A stretch of DNA of 64,000 nucleotides from Styela clava (lineage: Eukaryota > Chordata > Ascidiacea > Stolidobranchia > Styelidae): NCBI RefSeq assembly GCF_964204865.1, contig NC_135263.1, positions 16,909,426 to 16,973,425 on the forward strand, written 5' to 3'. A program made the translations under genes and the position numbers. The notes under the pieces are model-generated. The model did no database searches. It was not told the DNA's origin and saw nothing but the letters and a program-made list of their open reading frames with translations. Of the stretch, positions 37,991-48,967 are shown in pieces (positions within the stretch are counted from its first letter, which is position 1; every line of letters begins with the position of its first letter).

Positions 37991-38333
37991 TAGTCGGACC
38001 CCGGAGTTGCGGTTTACCGTTTTCTGCTGGGATCCGCCAAATTTTCATTTTTCCTCGAGTAGAGTAATACTCTAGTCAAGTGTCACCCGTCATTAAGAAG
38101 TTTAAGAGTCTAGTTCTATTAAATTAAGTTTCGGTCGAATGTTTCAAATGAAAAGAAACAGATTAAGAGTGGGGCCCTCTACATTGTATAAGTGAGATAT
38201 ATTAGCCAAACATAGTGTACCGTCAATAAGGGCAGAAAGTTTGAAATGGCGTCACGTCACTTGAAGGCTAAAACCTCCCACAACCGGACAACAGTCAAAA
38301 CCAATAGTGTCTAGTCTCTAGTGCCTAAACCGT

Positions 38334-38571
38334 GCTTCCGTAGTATGTGAACCAAGATGGCGGACACCGGAACGTAGTAGCCTATGCGTACCAGGCTAGA
38401 GTTAGTCCAAAATTTTATTCCAATTTTCCTTATTTTAGTTCCATTACGAGTTTGGGGACTAGCCGAGTGACTCCCGTAGTATTTGTACCTGAAATTATGG
38501 CCTAATCCTAACCTGGTACGCATACTACGTTCCGGTGTCCGCCATATTGGTTCACATACTACGGGAGTACC
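38334..38571. mobile_element. Hairpin MITE, copy 3 (diverged CCAAGATGGCG family)
   Basis: Left arm ccgtagtatgtgaaccaag then atggcggacaccggaacgta. The inverse arm ends at cacatactacggga. The centre contains taccaggctagagttagtcc and an attttccttattttag tract, which links it to the repeat in the transporter intron at 15190-15310. It shares the tatgtg-accaagatggcg core with the copies at 16.2 and 18.7 kb. Confidence 0.78.
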
Positions 38572-38577
38572 CCTTAA

Positions 38578-38990
38578 CCAGCGTCTCTTAAACTGTGTGC
38601 GAGAGATCTCAGGTGTGCCGCGGATTTTTTTCGAATTCTATAAAATAAGCTATTTGTATTACACATAGGCATGCGGGCAAGCGTTTGAGACTCGAGTGCG
38701 CACTATCATTAGATCAGCAATAACACGAAAAAATGGCGAATTTTTTTCCTAGGGATGTTTCCCCGATCATCGACTTCCTTGTTTATTTTGTAACATTGGC
38801 CAATCAGCAAGATGCAAAACGTGACGTAACAATGGACCTTTTCGCTCAGACACATTCGTCACTCGGACAGATTTTCAGCCGTGGTTTCAAACAATATCTC
38901 GTTTTCGCGATTTTACATTTTATTCGTTAGTTTTTGGTCGTGATTCCGAAATTCAAAAAATTACTCAAATAAGTCAATCATTATTTTGCT
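38578..38990. mobile_element. One end of a hAT-like element
   Basis: The sequence cagcgtctcttaaactgtgt with gtgccgcgga behind it looks like a hAT terminal repeat. No matching inverse end was found nearby. The frame at 38733-38930 inside it has no recognised motif. Confidence 0.35.
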
Positions 38991-39332
38991 TTTTAGGAGT
39001 TTCAGTTTAATTGCAGTAATAAAAAATTGTCTAGACATAGTTGTGATAAAATAGGCTAAAATTCTCTACCGGTACGCAGCGTCTTCTGTGAAGGATGCAC
39101 ACGTGGCGCGTGCTTTCGGCGAAACTGTTGCTGTGTACGTTTCTCGTACTAAAATGAACGTCTAACGTGCATTTTGCGCTAATAGTACAAGTGATATTTA
39201 CTGCTTACATGTGGATATTTATGACAGCAATTGTTTTGCTAACAGCTAAACTCATGATAGTTGCCTAGAAATATTGTATAGCCTATTTGTTTTGCTATGA
39301 TGTTCTTGCTCTATATTCTGCGATGGTGACCG

Positions 39333-39519
39333 TACATTTGAACCCATGTACATTTGAACCCATGCGTATATCCACGGGTTCAATCTATATGCGGGTGCTA
39401 AAACCCATGGGTTAGGGTTAGTATGGGTTCAACTATCCGTGAAACAAAAAAAATTCCATAGGTGCAATAGCATACAGGTGCAATTGTCATGGGTTCAAAT
39501 GTACGCGGGTTCAAATGTA
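39333..39519. mobile_element. Small MITE whose ends are built of repeated TACATTTGAACCC units
   Basis: This 187-bp element has 31-bp inverted ends. Each end consists of two direct copies of tacatttgaaccc. Internal ggttcaa and cccatggg words continue the same theme. The central part includes gggttagggtta. The element class is unknown. Confidence 0.7.
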
Positions 39520-39639
39520 ATGGAATCTTCTGCGATATATATAGAATTTAATATTCAAGACTTCAGAAATGTAGAATCCATATTGTTGAATAAATTGAAT
39601 GGATTTCCCAACTTTTGGAAATTTATTGTATTGCATTGA

Positions 39640-39717
39640 CAAAAATATTTGTCCGGCCCGTTTCAACACCGTTTGAGTCATACCTGGCCCGCGGTCAAAA
39701 AAGTTTGGTGACCCCTG
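39640..39717. mobile_element. Single hAT terminal end
   Basis: The inverse of caggggtcaccaaactttt, preceded by a ggcccgcggtc block, ends at 39717. This is a typical hAT end. Its partner was not found within the neighbouring 1.2 kb. Confidence 0.45.
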
Positions 39718-40200
39718 CATTAGGTAAACGATAATATGTAGTATGGGTGATTGTCACGATATATTTCTATTGGATTATGTTGTATTTGTAAACAAGACGT
39801 CCACTTTCCACCATGTTGACGTGCGCGCTCAGTTAGGCTAACAGGGAAACAAGTTTTGACTATCTGCCCACAAATCCTATCCAATCACCGGTGCAAAAGC
39901 CATCAAAATAATCTTGCCATTTTCATCTTCATAGCTGTGTGAACACGGAATTTCTGCTTTGATTGGAATTAAATGCAATAATTAGAAGCAACTTCTTGGA
40001 ATGAACGACGAAATGCGAGTGTGCTTGGCAATAACGGAACCATCTTATTTGTTCCTCAAAACACATCCATCGCACCCACATTTGCAGAATAACTTTGTTT
40101 ATTTGATTGTGCCGCAATTTTTTTTATTTGCTTACTGCGCCGCTGGCAAAAAAAATCATCTAGATTGAAAAACAACAATATTCAAGTACTAATAGTTCAT

Positions 40201-40447
40201 TATTGGACACGTTTAGTGGCCATAACGATCGTTTCAAAATTTTGTTGTTATTATTTTCTTTCGTCATTATCATTAAAAAATCGCTTTTCTCTTCGAATAC
40301 TGGACCAATTGCTTTGAAATTTTCAGTGGTTAAAGATAAAATTTTTCTCCATAAGGCTATTACTTTTTTCCCGCTATGACGTCATCAAAATTATTTCTCT
40401 TGGGTGGCGCTACGTGTCCATATATTTGAGCATAGCTCTCTTGTTAC
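40201..40447. repeat. Dispersed repeat, short copy
   Basis: Runs from tattggacacg through ataacgatcgtttcaaaatt and agtggttaaagataaaattt to cgtgtccatatatttgagca and ctctcttgttac. The same start, middle and end words occur at 54482-55708, where the element is about 1.2 kb because of internal repeats. The two termini share an inverted ggacacg word. Probably a non-autonomous DNA element. Confidence 0.6.
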
Positions 40448-41470
40448 ATATCACATCATATTAAATATCGAATAGGCTAACATCGTTTGCAGTTCATGTT
40501 GTTAATTAATTACGGATGATCCTAATAGTTTCGTTCGCACTAATCCTTTTTGAACAAACAATTTCAAAGCTTTTTTTTCCCGACGCCGAATGATTAAGAA
40601 CGAACGGATGAAGGTTATCAGCGTGAGTATTGAGTACATGTAGTTTTTACAAAATTAATAAAATACAATTTTCTCAAAATTTCAATTATTTTCCAATGAA
40701 GACCTCGTAAGCCATATTGCACAGGACACCAATAAGTACGCATGTACGAAAATTGCTGGAGCAAACTACAGCCGAGATATATGTTCCAATCGGTCTGATT
40801 CTCAACATGGGAATCGTGGAGCTGTCAACTGTATCTGTAACGGAGCACTAAGCAGCCCTCTCAAACAACTCTCTTTAAATAAACCTGAGCCAAAATCGTT
40901 ATCAGTTTCTCTACCAAGCAATGTTACACTGTTGTACAACTGACGAGCAAAACAGGATAAGAGGGGACAGAATAGATGAAATGGTAAAAAAAATTATTGT
41001 CAACTGGCCAAAAGTATCTTTATTCATGCCGAAATCTTTTGGCCGACGAAACTGTGATTGAGTACAGTGGCAGAGTTTCAGTCAGATATGTGACAAATGA
41101 GTCAGTTAAATAGGAGTTCATCATCGATTAGACAATCGCGGTTTCAAAAACCGGTAATAATTTTAATGTCAAGATAGACAATCCACCCCTGGAACAACTT
41201 CCCTGCAATAGCTATCGTTGGGTACGAGTGCGAGGGTCTTTTGTATTTCACACTGCGAGACGTAATGGACAATGATGCATGGCAATGTCACACCTGCAAC
41301 CAGGCAATATACGAGAGAGAAACACTTATCCAACGCGCGACAAATCATTCACAAACATTAACTGGTGTGCTGTCGCTTATCCTGAGAAAATCCAGCCCAT
41401 TCACATGACCCAGATATTAGCCTGATTACTCCAACCAGAGCAACGATTGTTCCAAAAGCAGCGCCTGTTT
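40448..41470. other. 5' flank of the gypsy-like element, no clear LTR
   Basis: No LTR matching the sequence after 45.7 kb was recognised. A frame covering about 41218-41400 has short open stretches with a Cys pair (CHTC) that may be degenerate leader or gag sequence, but it is broken by stops. Confidence 0.3.
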
Positions 41471-41535
41471 TCAATCATGATGAAATTTCTGATTTTGGAT
41501 CAGTAGATGGACAGCCATAAGGAAAGCGGTTAGAA

Positions 41536-42120
41536 GTGAAATTTTTGGAGGATGGTCGTGTGAGTAACCGTGCGCCTACACTTCCTTTTTTGATCCATAA
41601 TGGTAAAGAGTGGCCGAAGGTTGTCAGAGGACAACTTAGTACTAGACCGAAAATGGTTTTAGTAGTTCCTCCAGTGTACGCTAGCAATGTCCTAAATGAC
41701 ACCGTTAGCCGTAGCGTTCTCAATAACACGGCTAATGCTACGATGGTGGCAAGAATTATCAAAAAGTCAATGTATTTTGATGGATCAACTGTCATGACAT
41801 GGCCCAGTTATTTATGCCATTTTGAATTGGTTGCCAGTTATAATCAGTGGGATGATGACACTGCGGCATTGGAATTGGCTACTTGTAGGACAGGGCAGGC
41901 TCTTAGTGTATTGAAAGATTTACCTGATAGGAAACGTACTAGCTATCGGGATATTGTGGTTCATTTTAACCAGTTCTTTAAATCTGTTGGGAATGAGAGC
42001 TCATACCGTTCTACATTTCATTGTCGTAGGATTGAGCCAAATGAAGCGCCACGGGATTACAGTAACAAGTTGAAAGAGCTTGTTATTCTTGCCTACCCAA
42101 ATCTTGAAATTACTGGTTAA
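41536..42120 (+). pseudogene. gag capsid fragment of the gypsy-like element
   Basis: A 194-codon frame with capsid-type character: the region WPSYLCHFELVASYNQW, then ELATCRTGQALSVLKDL and a major-homology-like stretch near DYSNKLKELV. It stops at 42118-42120 (taa). Recognisable gag-like sequence continues in the same frame beyond the stop and then loses frame near 42.25 kb. It would have formed the particle shell. Confidence 0.75.
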
Positions 42121-42256
42121 GTAGATATTTTGAAATCGCAGTTTCTCGCCGGTTTAACCGATGAAAGCATGATCAAACATGTTACCATGCAACAGCCTGA
42201 TACTTTTAAAAATGCTTTATCTCTTGCGACACTGCACTTAGTGCACTGCATTTTTA

Positions 42257-42640
42257 GTGCACTACTCTGTTGATACGAACCACTATAAGAGGAAGGACAT
42301 ATCTAAACCGCGCATTGCAGCAGTAAAACAGAGTAATACTGGTAATGTAGTTAATCAGCAAAACGACTTTTCTCTCGAAGACAGTATCAAGTTACAGTAT
42401 CAGAAACTGGATGAGATTATAGGATATGTTAATCCACGCGCTAACAATAATTGCAGTTTTGATGGTACACCACGCAACCCGTGCCCTCGTTGTGTTAAAC
42501 AAGGTCATATGGGCAGGGATTGCAAGGCATGTTTCAATTGCAAACAGACTGGTCATCTTAAACGGGATTGTCTACATCTTCAAAATCTCGCCACAACTGC
42601 TTCTTCTACCGCAAATTTAAACGACACTCAGCGGACTTGA
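42257..42640 (+). pseudogene. Nucleocapsid fragment with two zinc knuckles
   Basis: Contains two consecutive CX2CX4HX4C knuckles, CPRCVKQGHMGRDC and CFNCKQTGHLKRDC, in a basic context. These normally bind the element's RNA. The frame is shifted relative to the capsid fragment, so the original gag is broken. Confidence 0.88.
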
Positions 42641-43416
42641 GGTCCACAGTGTTCACTGAATTATTTATTGATGACGGACCAACGAACCAGAATATAGACC
42701 CTAATATTTGTTTCTTGCAATATGACAATAGTTGGCATGCAAAGGTGCTTGTAAACAATTAACCGTTCAATTTTATTGTAGACAGCGGTGCTATGACTAC
42801 TCGGCATTTCCATCTTTGAGGCTATAGGTGAGAAGGAAGCACAATTGGCACCACTCGAAGAATCTCTTGTTACAGTGGGAGGGCATGATTTATCACCACT
42901 GGGTACATTGGAGGTTGATTTATCTATTTATTCTTTTGTACGCAACGCACTGTCGTTGTTGCCAACCTAGTCATGTCTAATGGCATTTTAGGCATGGACT
43001 ATCTCCAAGAACATGATTGCGTTCTTTACTTATCATCCGGACACATGATGATAGGAAGTCATGAAATTAAATTGTACACTGAAAAGTCTGTACCGTGTTG
43101 TGGTGTAACCGTTCGCGAAGATGTTACGATACCGCCATATTCTAAGGTTGTTATCCTTGCACAGCTTAGTCGCCCATGGCCGAAAAGCAATTTGTCTGAT
43201 GTCGCTGCTCTAGTTGAACCGCTGAATTCTTGTTTCCTCGCAGATGATGGCGTTCAGCTGATCTCTTCTGTGGTGGACCCTGAAAATCCCACTATTCCAA
43301 TTCTAGCGCTCAACCAGAAAGGCAGACAACTTAAGATCAGGGCTGGATCTTTGCTTGGTATTGCACACCTTCAACTAGTAGCACAGATTCAAGTTGACGA
43401 ATCTGAAAGGTTATAG
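42640..43416 (+). pseudogene. Retroelement protease fragment
   Basis: An aspartic protease active-site triad-like sequence (VDSGAMTT) is encoded at about 42775-42800, just after an in-frame stop (taa near 42762). A later frame (42973-43416) contains SNGILGMDYL, matching the conserved ILGxDxL segment of retroelement proteases. The two parts are in different frames and the fragment is not functional. Confidence 0.7.
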
Positions 43417-43489
43417 CTTCTGAATTACCAGAGCATCTACATGACATGGTCAATTCCGTCGAGGATCTAACCCGAATCAACGTGAACAA

Positions 43490-44040
43490 TTGGTTAATTT
43501 GATTTATGGATTCCATGATGTATTTGTAGGGCCAGATGGTGAACTTGGCCGTACTTCAGCAGTAAAGCATAGAATCATCACAACCACACCACCGCCTGTT
43601 CGGCAAGCTTCTCGCCGAATGGGGTGGGTGCGTAGGAAGATAGCCGAGGAATCTGTTGATAATATGCTGGCCCAGGGTGTCATTGAACCAAGCGATTCCC
43701 CATATTCTTCTCCCATTGTCCTAGTTCCTGAAAAGAATGGTTCTACCAGGTTTTGCGTGGATTTCAGATTGCCCAATAATGTCACATACAAAGACGCATA
43801 TCCCTTGTCGCGTATTGAGGATATCATTGAGTCCTTAAACGGTGCACAATGGTTCTCAACTCTTGACCTCGCAAGCAGGTGGAGGCTGACCCTGCAGACC
43901 GCGAAAAGACAGCATTCAGCATCCCAGGTCATGGTCATTTTCACTCTGGAGTGATGCTTTTTGGATTAGCGAATGCTCCCGCGACATTTGCACGGATGAT
44001 GGACAATATCCTTCTGTCTGACATCAACCCCAATTCTTAG
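43490..44040 (+). pseudogene. Reverse transcriptase N-terminal half, catalytic box missing
   Basis: The fingers/palm part is clear: KHRIITTTPPPVRQASRR, GVIEPSDSPYSSPIVLVPEK, RFCVDFRLPN and FSTLDLAS. The frame slips near 43.88 kb, and palm sequence (MLFGLANAPATFARMMD) continues in another frame to about 44.03 kb. It ends at a stop. The expected YxDD box and the following thumb and connection are absent: the next recognisable sequence is RNase H at about 44.13 kb. Confidence 0.88.
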
Positions 44041-44094
44041 TTTTCCTAGAACAATCGGCGAGTTTACTGTGGTGATACTGTGGTGTGGGCTGTT

Positions 44095-44285
44095 CATCAT
44101 TTTCTTCTCGAAAGACTTTTTAGAATTCGCACAGACCATGCTGCTCTCAAATGGTTGATCAATTTTCGTGAACCACAAGGGATGTTAGCAAGATGGATAT
44201 TAACACTTGGAGCTTATGATTGAACACAACCCTGGCGTGAAACATGACAATGCTGATGTATTGTCACTTCAAGTTCGCAAATGAA
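44095..44285 (+). pseudogene. RNase H C-terminal fragment
   Basis: Contains RTDHAALKWL and LARWI, typical of the retroelement RNase H end, then a frame slip and the characteristic NADVLS segment. It directly abuts the truncated reverse transcriptase, so about a kilobase has been deleted between them compared with family length. Confidence 0.78.
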
Positions 44286-44329
44286 AACGATAGGTTTGTT
44301 CTGATTGTGGTACCAATGGAGATGTAGCT

Positions 44330-45683
44330 GTGAATAATCTTATTGTGGGTGCAATTTCAAAACAGCCCATTCATTTGTCACTCGACAGTTCCGATTGTAA
44401 TTGGCTAGATACATTAACAAATGAGCAAATTAAATCTTGGCAGAATAAACATCCCGATATTTTTGCTGTTTTGAAATGGAAACAAATTTCAGCTCACAAA
44501 TCTGACATTCAAGAATACATGCCTGAATCAACAGTGACCAAACGCATAATTTCGTAATGGGATTTGATTTTATAGACAATGGACTTCTTTATCGCCGTTG
44601 GATTCCGGATTGTAAATCGGAAGAATAGCATATCTAATTGAATGTCCCATCAAATTTGAGGCAGGATTTGTTCCATAAGCTACATTCTTTGCGCACTGCT
44701 GGCCATTTGGGTGCTAATCGAACTTTCAAGAGTATAAGGCGCAAATTTTATTGGTCAGGTTTCAAAAAGGACATTCTAAGATGGTGCAAATTTTGCAAGT
44801 CTTGTTCTTAACAAATATGCTCTACGGAAGAAGGCAAGGACATCTCAAACAACTTATATCTGGAGCTCCCATGGAGAGAATTTCCATTGATTTTCCTGGA
44901 CAATTGCCAGTAACTGATAATGGAAACGAACACATTTTGGTTTTGTCGGACTATTTCTCTAAATGGGTAGAATGTTTTGCTTTGCCAAATCAGCGAGCGG
45001 ACACTACTGCTTATGCAGGGATTACCCAATTCTTTTTAAGATTTGGGGTACCAAGAATTCTTCATTCAGATCAAGGAAGAATTTGAATTCAAATTATTTT
45101 CTGAGATATGCGACTTGTACGGGAACAAGTTGAACGTTTCAACAGGACCATACAGCAAATGTTGAAAGCTTTTGTAAATGGAAATCTCTTATATCTTTGC
45201 ATGGCATATTGCTCCACTGCGCATGATAGTACAGGATATTCACCAAACAAGTTAATGCTTGGACGAGAAATCAAGATTCCTGTTGATGTGATGTTTGGCA
45301 AACCAGAGTCATCTACTCATCCTTGTTACACTAATTTTGTCGAATGGTTTTCTTGTGCAACTGAAAAAGCTTTTCTTCATGCTAGGCAACATCTAAATGC
45401 TGCTGCAACCAGACAAAAGCGAAATTTTGATCTTGGTGTTAAACCCCTTACTTTCCAGAGAGATGAATTGGTGTGTTACTATTACCCACCAAAGCATCTC
45501 AAGCCGAGTATTCCTTGGATTGGACCTCATCGAATCGTGGACTGTTTACCTAATCCCTTGTACAGGATTCGGAAGAATCCAGGAACACGTTCTCGAATTA
45601 TACATGTTGACAAATTGAGGCCTTACCTTTGTGAAGATGAAGAAGACAATGACATTGAGGATTTGACATTTTACCTGGTGTGA
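44330..45683 (+). pseudogene. Integrase remnants of the gypsy-like element
   Basis: Pieces in order: zinc-binding N-terminus (HSLRTAGHLG and WCKFC), catalytic core (SIDFPGQLPVTDNGNEHILV with SKWVECFALP, and PRILHSDQGR), then QVERFNRTIQQMLKAF, and a long C-terminal frame (45108-45683) with TRQKRNFDLG, WIGPHRIVDCL and IIHVDKLRPYL. Stops at about 44.57 and 45.08 kb, plus a deletion between core halves (near 45.10 kb), make it non-functional. Confidence 0.87.
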
Positions 45684-45689
45684 AACCTA

Positions 45690-46870
45690 ATATGGAAAAC
45701 AATGAGCAGGTTGCTCATGATATTTTTGAAGAATTACCTTTCTCTTCGAGGACAGACACTGTAACAGAAGAGGTTACATGGAGATGCGATCTCTGAAAAT
45801 GGACAACGTACTAGGCGAAGCTTTCCCTTTTAGCTGGTTTGTCAGAGTGCCGGCAGTGTGGAGTTTCCTCTGTGTATTAGTTAGGTTATTATTATAGTGT
45901 TTTAATGGCATAAATCTATGTAATTCTTGTTGTAGACTATTTGTAGTACTACAGGTTAACTGTTACCCAGTTTGGCATAGCTCTGTTCACTAGTTATCTT
46001 GTATTTAGCGTTTCCGTAACTAGTCTACTTTCGTAGTTAATTTCCTGTGTGATATCCGTACTTCTATGTGTATTGCCATGTGTTTGTCTATAAGATAGAA
46101 TTGTGGGGTCTAGTATAGTTTAGTACCACAAGTACTTCCAGTTGGCGTATCATAACGAATTTTGCATATGTTATTCCTAACCCTCACCTGACTATGCCAT
46201 CCAAAAATTACGTCAATACGACGTCACAAACACGTCATAGGGCTTGCCAAAGTATAATTACAATCGCCCGAAATGGCATCTGCGCCGCCGATAACGAACG
46301 CTAACGCCGGCGATCTCTCTGCTATCGTGATCGTTATGACGGGAAAATGAGAGAAATAACTTGCTCGATTTCGGGTGATCATCTGCGCGTTTTGGACGAC
46401 CATCCGTATACTTCGGTGGGCCTTATTACGCCAATGTGACGTCGAAATGACGTAATTTTTAGGGACGTAGTCAGGTGGGGGTTAGGATTGGCATATGCAA
46501 AAATTGTTGAGCCAGGTCTACTAGAAGTGCATGTGATAGTGTTGTATCTCATACTAGGTATGTTTTACCCGGTTTTTATATACCATTACAGGTCAATAGT
46601 TCACGACTGTGACGTCGTAGACCAATTCTGTATCTTATGTTCCGTATGTATCTGTACTGTATTTTTATTTGTTTATTGTATTTCGTACTGAAGTATTTGG
46701 TTGTATTAAGTTCTAACAGGTGTATAAATAAGTTAGTTACCGTACTCTGCTGCAGTTGGAACCGCAAGAAGATCATTTGCGATCAACATCGATCACAACT
46801 TCAGTGTCTGAGGAGCTGGCAGAATGAACCAAAGTGGTGATACTAATACTGTTACGCCACAGCAGTACTT
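45690..46870. mobile_element. Probable 3' non-coding/LTR part of the gypsy-like element, interrupted by a MITE
   Basis: Non-coding sequence follows the integrase. A TATA-like gtataaata at about 46721-46730 and a GC-containing segment after it resemble an LTR promoter region. A matching 5' copy was not found, so the LTR is inferred from position only. Confidence 0.35.
46153..46505. mobile_element. Long-armed MITE inserted in the gypsy-like element's 3' part
   Basis: Inverted arms of about 70 bases start with ttttgcatatg and cctaaccctcacctgacta, followed by aaaattacgtca and gacgtcac. The right arm is the inverse with a few changes. Each arm contains TGACGTC-like words, and the centre is GC-richer (gccgccgataacg) than its surroundings. 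Confidence 0.82.
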
Positions 46871-46902
46871 TTAATAGATATCCTGCGAATTATACTTTAA
46901 GG

Positions 46903-47330
46903 CAGGGGTCGGCAACCTTTTGTCGCTCGCGGGCCAAATTAAGGTTGCAAGTCATTGGTGAGCCACACATATTTTTAGAAAGTTAAAAAACCGAACGGAT
47001 GGTTCTTTTTATAATAAAAATCAAGCAGTGATACATCTCTCGAATAGAGTATAGATTTATTTCCTCTTTGCATCTCATAAAATCCCATTTGAATATTTTC
47101 AGCGCCATTGAACCCTTTGCACTTAGCATCAATTTTTCTGCGTTTTGTTGCCTTGAATTATATGCTCATTAAACGAGTAATTGTGAATTATATAATTGTT
47201 AGGTTATAATATAATTTAGTCTAAAGAATATATTCGTCAAAACGGATGTTTTGTTACTATAATTCAGTGAAGCGTCGCGGGTCGGATTATAGTGCTCCGC
47301 GAGCCGGCGTACAAATGCCCACATTAAAAC
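46903..47330. mobile_element. hAT-like element, 3' end decayed
   Basis: Starts caggggtcggcaacctttt with a cgcgggcc block, and has gcgtcgcgggtcggatta and tccgcgagccgg blocks near 47275-47310, as expected near the other end. The terminal inverse is no longer recognisable, and no target duplication was found. Confidence 0.6.
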
Positions 47331-47419
47331 ATCGAGATCAACATTGATGAAATAAGAGTTCCAAACTTTGGAATGTTATAATATATATCAAATTGGCACT
47401 GTATTTGAGATGTATCTTG

Positions 47420-47740
47420 TTGTTGGTGTCACGGATTTTTGTGTTGTGTTATAGACTTTTTTAATTTTTCTGTATGCTACCAGACCCTTGATTTAGGCAG
47501 TTTTGAACGGGTGTGGACTCCGACCACACACGAAGTGCGAGATGAAATAGTTTTCGCCGGGAAAGGCTGGACGTCAATGGCTTTTTCATTGTGTTTGCTG
47601 TTAAAAGTGTAGAGTTGTGCAATAAACAACTAATCCGAAATCATTAGCCTTCCTACTTATTTTACACACAGAATCAAATCCTGAACTTTGACATTGGGTT
47701 CCTACTGAACGGAACAGTGAGAGAAGTCGCGCACAGCCCA
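47420..47740. mobile_element. LTR-like fragment with leader sequence
   Basis: Begins near tgttggtgtcacgg, contains a polyadenylation-like aataaa at about 47620, and passes into gacattgggttcctactg followed by gaacggaacagtgagag. This looks like an LTR end plus primer-binding and leader sequence of a retrotransposon. No internal coding region follows, so it is probably a truncated copy. Confidence 0.42.
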
Positions 47741-48569
47741 GATATAAAAAAAAACAAAAAAAAACGGACTACTTATTGATCATTATGTATTATGGAAATG
47801 AAAAAGAAAATGACGAAAATATTTGACAAAATTCTTCTACGATAGTAAAACAAAGGTCACCGTGTGTATTGTAGTAAGTGTTGTATACGATTTAGCCAAT
47901 TGTTCAAACAAAAAAACGAGAATATCGGTCAGAGACCGAAGACTTATCGATCGAAAGTTAGGGGATCCCAAACAGCGCTCTTACTCCATATTGACACCTT
48001 GTGTCCCATTACTAATTAATTAATAACTCGCTAATTATACGACATAATTCATCCAAAATCAATAGGCTTCTGGTCCGACATACGATGAATGCACATGCAA
48101 AATCTGGAGCAGATTCAATCTCGCTTTCGTGAGATATCGCGTGCATCTAACAGACAAATACCTATCAACATACTTACCGATGAAAATCGATAAGTAATAA
48201 CTCATTTAATTGGAACAATAATTCAAAACAGGAAAGGTATTCCTAACGCAATCCGAATCAAATTAAAATTTGGAAAGCTTTTGCTTTAAAGTTAGGACTG
48301 ATGAGAGACTTGAGTATCAAAAAACATAGGAGGACGTGACAAAACGGTTGATAAACCAGTATTGATTTAACATTATAATCAGTTTATGGCAGAGTAGGCT
48401 TATTATAGGTTCAACCTGAGCAAAGGCATAAAGAGCTTAATTGGCTAAATCTAAAATAGTCAGTTTTTTCGCATTAAATAATATACCAAAAACCCTCAAG
48501 AGCTTTGTCGGAAAAAGCAATTGTCAACATTCTAATTGCTCATTTATAAAACACCGAAAGTGAACTGCA
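47741..48569. other. No recognisable feature
   Basis: AT-rich sequence without motifs, long repeats or supported frames. Confidence 0.4.
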
Positions 48570-48574
48570 ACTCG

Positions 48575-48967
48575 AAGTATTTCAGCTGGATCAGATTATT
48601 TTAAGTCAATGCTGTCTCATGAAATGTCAGTTCACAAAAATGCACTTTCAGTTGAATCAGATTTGAAGCAATGCCATCTAATGAAATGTAAGTTCACAGA
48701 AATGCCCTTCAGTCAGATCAGATTATTTCAAAGCAATGCCGTTTCATAATATGTTGGTTCGTAGAAATGAACTCTTGGTTGGATCATGTTATTTTAAAGC
48801 AAAGTCGTCTCACAAAATGTCAGTTCATAGAATTGCACTTCTGTTGAATCAGATTATTTCGAAGCAATACTGTCTCATGAAAAGTCAGTTCATAGAAATG
48901 CACTTTCCGTTGGATTGAATTATTTCAAAGCAATGCCATCACATGAAATGCCAGTTCGTTGAAATGA
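48575..48967. repeat. Minisatellite, about six copies of a ~65-bp unit
   Basis: The unit reads approximately gaatcagattatttcaaagc, then aatgccgtctcatgaaatg, then tcagttcatagaaatgcact. Copies start near 48590, 48654, 48715, 48781, 48846 and 48911, with 10-25 percent differences and one copy a few bases shorter. It ends directly before an open frame starting at about 48943. Confidence 0.88.

Larger units (their letters stand above)
41490..45690 (+). mobile_element. Broken Ty3/gypsy-like LTR retrotransposon (internal region)
   Basis: The order gag - zinc knuckles - protease - reverse transcriptase - RNase H - integrase on the plus strand is that of Ty3/gypsy elements. Every module is damaged by stops, frameshifts or deletions. 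The reverse transcriptase has lost the segment that carries its catalytic YxDD box. No 5' LTR was recognised. The 3' portion is disrupted by a MITE at 46153-46505. The individual modules are listed separately. Confidence 0.88.

Noticed and set aside
41475-41795. 106-codon minus-strand frame
   Set aside because: Antisense to the gag fragment, with no motif of its own.
43504-43944. 146-codon minus-strand frame
   Set aside because: Antisense shadow of the reverse transcriptase fragment.
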